DNA of 31,460 nucleotides, taken from positions 1 through 31,460 of the forward strand of contig NZ_CALTVH010000014.1 in NCBI RefSeq assembly GCF_943913045.1. Direction: 5' to 3'. Below, one piece after another: positions 28,701-31,460 of this stretch (within the stretch, counting starts at the first letter, position 1; the number at the start of each line of letters is the position of its first letter). A program made the translations under genes and the position numbers. Below the pieces are notes generated by a model. It did no database searches. It was not told where the DNA came from and was given only the letters and a program-made list of their open reading frames with translations. The DNA is from an uncultured Ezakiella sp. Its GTDB lineage: Bacteria; Bacillota; Clostridia; Tissierellales; Peptoniphilaceae.

Positions 28701-31460
28701 ATAAACAAAAATTCACTGAAGATTCTGTATGGACTTGGAGAGGCGAAGATAAGAATGGTGGCCAAGTACCAGATGGTAATTATAAAGTTAGGATTACTGC
28801 AAGTGCACAAGATAATAAATCGAGTGAACAAGAATATGTAAGAACTGTTTATGTAGATAGGGTAAAACCTGAAATTGAATTATTGAAGGCTGAACAAGAT
28901 GGCAACTTGGTTGACATTGAATTTAAGGCAAAAGATGATAGGTCTGGTATTTCGTATATGGGTGTATATGACTTTATTGATTCAAATAAAAAGGAATATC
29001 CATACACATTTGAATACAGACAAGATGGTGAATATTTAGTATATAAAGCACAATTTACTGTAGAAGATGGGTATAGCTTCGAGGCTAATAAGGGTGGAAT
29101 CTGGATTGGCGCTATGGATATGGCAGGCAACTATTTCGAAACAACTCTTGCTAGCAATGAAAATAAGGGTAAGGTAATATTTGAACTTAAATCCTCTGAT
29201 CCAGACGACCAATCATTCCCTAAGGAATTGCCAAGACTTGATTATAAAGTTGTGGAAAATGGACAAGATAAATGGTATTACACTACCTATACAAATAATT
29301 TAATGTATACAGACTACAAAGTTTATTATCCAGATCCATTCCCAGGATATAATGTTGAATTTAAGCCAAGAGAATTTACCTTGTCTGATGACAATCAAGA
29401 ACAAAAGGTTGAAGTTATCTTTACAAAAATTGATGACAAAGACTTTGGTAGTTTGGATGTCTATATAGATAATGCTCTTGATTATAGGGGAGAAATAACA
29501 TTATTTGCAGTAGCTAATTATGGTACAGATAATGAAGTATGGTACAAGATTCCAAGAAAGGGAAGCTATGCAAGAGACGCATTTGGAGTTAAATTACCTG
29601 CAGGCGAATATACAATTATTGCTGAGGGAACTGGAGCAGATGCTCCTGTTCTTGAAATAGGTCGTAAAAAATTCCTAGTAAAGCCAAGAGAGTTGACAGA
29701 AGTAGGTACTAGACTAGTATGGAATAACCACTTGTTATCTTTCTATTTTGGAACCTATGTTAACTCATTAGATGACATTTTTGAAAATGATATTATTGAA
29801 AAGAAGTCTACGGATAAAGCTGGTAAGGAGGTATATAGTTATACCTTAGATAACTTTAATAAATATTTTGATGTTATTGATATGGCTGCTGATAAGATTG
29901 TTAATATTGATAAGGCTGATTTATTGAATTTTCACTATAATCCTGATGAAAAATATGAAGAAGTAAGGATAGATATATTCATCAATTTGTCAGGAAAATA
30001 TAAGGTGGTTCCAAAATTTGACTTAGCAACTATTTCTAGCAATGTTCCAAACATTGAAGTGTGGAGTAATTTTAACGACAAAACATACAAAGATAACGCT
30101 GGCTATATGTATGTTTATCCTAACGGCCAAGATAAAGGCTCCCTAAAGGTAACCACTGAATTTGTTACAAAGAAGAATGTTGACAAACCTAATGTTATGT
30201 ATGAGCTCTATAACTCTAGAAATGAATTTGTAAACGAAAGCGAATGGGACAATTTACCACAAGGAATCTATTATCTAAGGACTAAGATTTTTGACGGCTT
30301 TAGACCAGAAAGAGAAGAATATAAAATTGAAATCTACAAAGATAAAAAAGTTGACAAACTAAATCAAAAGTTAAATGTTCGTTGGTTCCATATCGGTGAG
30401 GAATCTGAAAGGAAGAATCCTATTGTAGAATTTGGTGTTAATGGTGCAAACGCTGCTGACTATGGTGAAGATATTAAAATTACCCTAGTCAATGTTGAAG
30501 ACAATAAAACTTATGAAGTAAGCGTGCCAATAGGAAAATCAATAAAAGAATTAATTCCTAATGGAATCTACAAGATGACTGTTAATCTAAAAGATGGCTG
30601 GGATTATATCTACTTCACTGATAAAGGTAATGGCGGAGACAGGCGCCAAGGCGATCCTGATGAAGTTGCTTTGACTCAAAGTTTCAACTATATAGAACTA
30701 GCTCTAAGAAGAACAAATAAACCTGATTATTCTACAGACTACAAATTAGTTATTGAAGAAGATGGCCTTGACCCAGGTGCTAATAGACCTAAATATTATA
30801 TAGTAGATAATAATGATAAGGACAATTATTCTTACACAGATAAGGCTGAGTTTATAAACCTCACACCTGGTGAGTACACCCTATATGTAAAACTAGCACC
30901 TACAGGTTATGAAGCAGATCCAATGGAACAAGTAGTAACTATAACAGAAGGTGAAAATGTAGCTACTGCTAAGGTAACATACACTATAGAAGAGGGAAGA
31001 CTCTTGCTAAGTCCACTAGCTAAAGCTATAGAAAATGCCAAGAGACTATTGGAAAATGACAAGAAATTAACTGATGAGTATAGAAGAGATCTTGAAGCTT
31101 TAGTAAAAGATGGTGAAGACTATCTGGCAAAAGATGATAAAACACAAGATGGAATTTTTGAAAAGGCTAAGAAAATAAACGATATGGTTAATAATCCTAA
31201 GCATAAAGTTGAACCTAAGCCTGAACCACATCCAGAACCTAAACCTGAACCACAACCTGAGCCTAAGCCATATAACCCAGGTTATAGATACCAACCATCA
31301 GAAGAATTTAAACCAGCACCTAGACCTGTAGAAAAACCAAAAGAAGAGAAAAAAGAAGAAAAGAAAACTGAAGTCAAGCCAGTAGAAGAAAAGAAAGACT
31401 ACGGCATTATCGAAACTAGACCAAGTGAAAATGTAGAATTCACTGACCTGCCAGACGATG
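25712..31460 (+). CDS. Secreted, cell-wall-anchored subtilisin-like protease (C5a peptidase/lactocepin type), 3' end outside window
   Basis: About 1,916 residues are visible with no stop seen. A signal peptide (MTKKFTAVLLSIFMILGLFN, cleavage near A27) leads into a pro-region (about 50-205). The S8 catalytic domain follows: D229 in VVAVIDSGAD, H295 in GMHGMHVSG, oxyanion-type N401 in AIAGGND and S652 in TGTSMATPHVAGG. A PA-type insert lies between N401 and S652 (about 450-590), as in C5a peptidases. Then come an Fn3-like domain (about 726-873), FlgD/Ig-like modules (about 960-1130), many further beta-rich repeats, a helical stretch near 1,770-1,830, a KPEPHPEPKPEPQPEP linker and PGYRYQPS. The visible end FTDLPDD looks like the start of an SLH module, so SLH anchoring is inferred. 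Substrate is unknown; host-protein cleavage is possible. Confidence 0.92.
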   Translation, partial: MTKKFTAVLLSIFMILGLFNPFFNLKAEGNEVNVHQRPSQIENAKDIMALDEIEDKDEVKSFIFVTDESPKVAEKLNEVYEVLNADEVAQKGNEYLMEAGFNDAISKALGNLDYNLEVKDKIKDLLGKSKGGLLETMSSIFGGSSRDEYNDSEDRNFNVVFSGFTMKMTTKEAIKVRENVPEVKQIFVDYKYNRPEAKPNMYNSTKMVHAPQVWDLGYKGQGRVVAVIDSGADINHPAMRLSDESKVALTQEKVEKLIQDKLLKGQYLNAKFPYGYNFMDNNMDLKDTNKDTGMHGMHVSGTVGANATKEEADANNGGLVVKGVAPEAQILVMRVFGQEEALTNTSAYIEAIEESIILGADSMNMSLGSMSGSEQGIDPGMDLTLQNARKAGSIVAIAGGNDFYTTWGFDNPRATNPDWGVMGTPGVAESAFTVANYNNDSMVTDASTFIINEKGEEEEVIAKPIDTIDTIVDTGFVSMKEYEIVDVGYGNKESEYNGQDVSGKVVLAYRGKDPKDKDDTSYSANFSAKIELAKKKGAVAFLLGNNQADKPDYFIIMTTETDGLIESYSVTYRSYKAIKQNIEDAKKAGVKPTIKINTKRHGLANPGVHKMNESTSWGPNPSLRLKPEITAPGGEIFSTVNDGKYQSMTGTSMATPHVAGGVALVNEFLAKNNIKVEGPEKHQFIKNIMMATATPILYENKGGFYNSPRVQGSGLMNLEAALNPNIVTVVDAGQEMSRGKAVVEFGSINDEKLDFTLKLRNYSDKPVSYNVRGIAQTDEVKDGKVTFAPVKLGEASFGQVRVEENSEATFNGSIDLTGKLEYAKRNQPNGFFVEGFIFFDVKADGEGAKEFANLSVPYLAFYGDWAKLPIIDVFADEISLQETGNGKVWIDNIPFWYQGSDYKDFPGRYVDQWNFTHFYSRWSDGGRVIQGQQLWSNKYLDTFAISPNGDSKKDDIAFRGVFLRNADSLKFEFINEAGEVVKTIAEPYRSVIRKNSYKQKFTEDSVWTWRGEDKNGGQVPDGNYKVRITASAQDNKSSEQEYVRTVYVDRVKPEIELLKAEQDGNLVDIEFKAKDDRSGISYMGVYDFIDSNKKEYPYTFEYRQDGEYLVYKAQFTVEDGYSFEANKGGIWIGAMDMAGNYFETTLASNENKGKVIFELKSSDPDDQSFPKELPRLDYKVVENGQDKWYYTTYTNNLMYTDYKVYYPDPFPGYNVEFKPREFTLSDDNQEQKVEVIFTKIDDKDFGSLDVYIDNALDYRGEITLFAVANYGTDNEVWYKIPRKGSYARDAFGVKLPAGEYTIIAEGTGADAPVLEIGRKKFLVKPRELTEVGTRLVWNNHLLSFYFGTYVNSLDDIFENDIIEKKSTDKAGKEVYSYTLDNFNKYFDVIDMAADKIVNIDKADLLNFHYNPDEKYEEVRIDIFINLSGKYKVVPKFDLATISSNVPNIEVWSNFNDKTYKDNAGYMYVYPNGQDKGSLKVTTEFVTKKNVDKPNVMYELYNSRNEFVNESEWDNLPQGIYYLRTKIFDGFRPEREEYKIEIYKDKKVDKLNQKLNVRWFHIGEESERKNPIVEFGVNGANAADYGEDIKITLVNVEDNKTYEVSVPIGKSIKELIPNGIYKMTVNLKDGWDYIYFTDKGNGGDRRQGDPDEVALTQSFNYIELALRRTNKPDYSTDYKLVIEEDGLDPGANRPKYYIVDNNDKDNYSYTDKAEFINLTPGEYTLYVKLAPTGYEADPMEQVVTITEGENVATAKVTYTIEEGRLLLSPLAKAIENAKRLLENDKKLTDEYRRDLEALVKDGEDYLAKDDKTQDGIFEKAKKINDMVNNPKHKVEPKPEPHPEPKPEPQPEPKPYNPGYRYQPSEEFKPAPRPVEKPKEEKKEEKKTEVKPVEEKKDYGIIETRPSENVEFTDLPDD
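31209..31380 (+). repeat. Pro/Glu/Lys-rich wall-spanning linker in the protease
   Basis: Low-complexity codons for repeated KPEP/HPEP/QPEP, then the PYNPGYRYQPS motif and Lys/Glu-rich repeats. The PGYRY-PS motif also precedes the SLH region of the first gene in the window. Confidence 0.75.

Overview
The window reads as part of a chromosome from a low-GC, Gram-positive, strictly anaerobic bacterium. Evidence: a glycyl-radical class III ribonucleotide reductase, indole-forming tryptophanase, S-layer-homology (SLH) anchored surface proteins, AGGAGG ribosome sites and sigma-A promoters with a TGn extended -10. Amino-acid use plus SLH proteins suggest an anaerobic coccus of the Tissierellia (Peptoniphilaceae-like), but that is inference; no rRNA or marker alignment could be done.

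Layout. 1-1478: C-terminal part of an SLH surface protein with tandem Ig-like repeats. 1612-3339: an orphan membrane protein and an XRE regulator. 3731-5113: tryptophanase. 5984-7369 (-): MATE efflux pump. 8489-10002 (-): a YedE-like transporter, a TusA-like protein and a DUF3343 protein, a likely selenium/sulfur handling operon. 10178-13465: lplA-lipA-lpdA, a lipoate operon divergent from yedE. 14333-15691: branched-chain amino acid carrier BrnQ. 16074-19148: nrdD-nrdG plus an ASCH gene behind NrdR-box-like operators. 22312-19249 (-): a five-gene operon rodA, winged-helix-like gene, HAAS/DUF1700-like gene, small membrane gene, tdk. 22367-23290: queG, divergent from rodA. 23468-25528: an EF-G-like GTPase. 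25712 to the end: a very large secreted subtilisin-like protease that runs out of the window just where an SLH region seems to begin.

The most unusual content is non-coding. The gaps at 3360-3600, 5114-5915, 7450-8450 and 13470-14135 hold a dense set of structured repeats, absent from 15.7 kb onward. I separate four families. Family A (15 copies, both orientations) is a GTAG tetranucleotide directly 5' of a hairpin with a TTTAT(T) loop, often inside a second, outer stem; stems differ between copies but stay paired. GTAG followed by a hairpin is the hallmark of REP sequences moved by REP-associated tyrosine transposases. Family B (4 full copies, 1 fragment) is a 120-130 nt long-range hairpin. 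Family C (4 copies) is a hairpin with a conserved GAT/TGA internal loop between two stems whose sequences change. Family D is a pair of 11-13 bp hairpins. Several are joined into recurring composite modules, and one 248 bp unit is tandemly duplicated. Preserved pairing despite sequence change points to selection or a mobilising enzyme acting on the fold.

Together the genes fit an amino-acid-fermenting anaerobe: tryptophan to indole, pyruvate and ammonia; branched-chain amino acid uptake; lipoate and dihydrolipoamide dehydrogenase for a 2-oxoacid or glycine cleavage complex encoded elsewhere; and large wall-anchored proteins at the surface.
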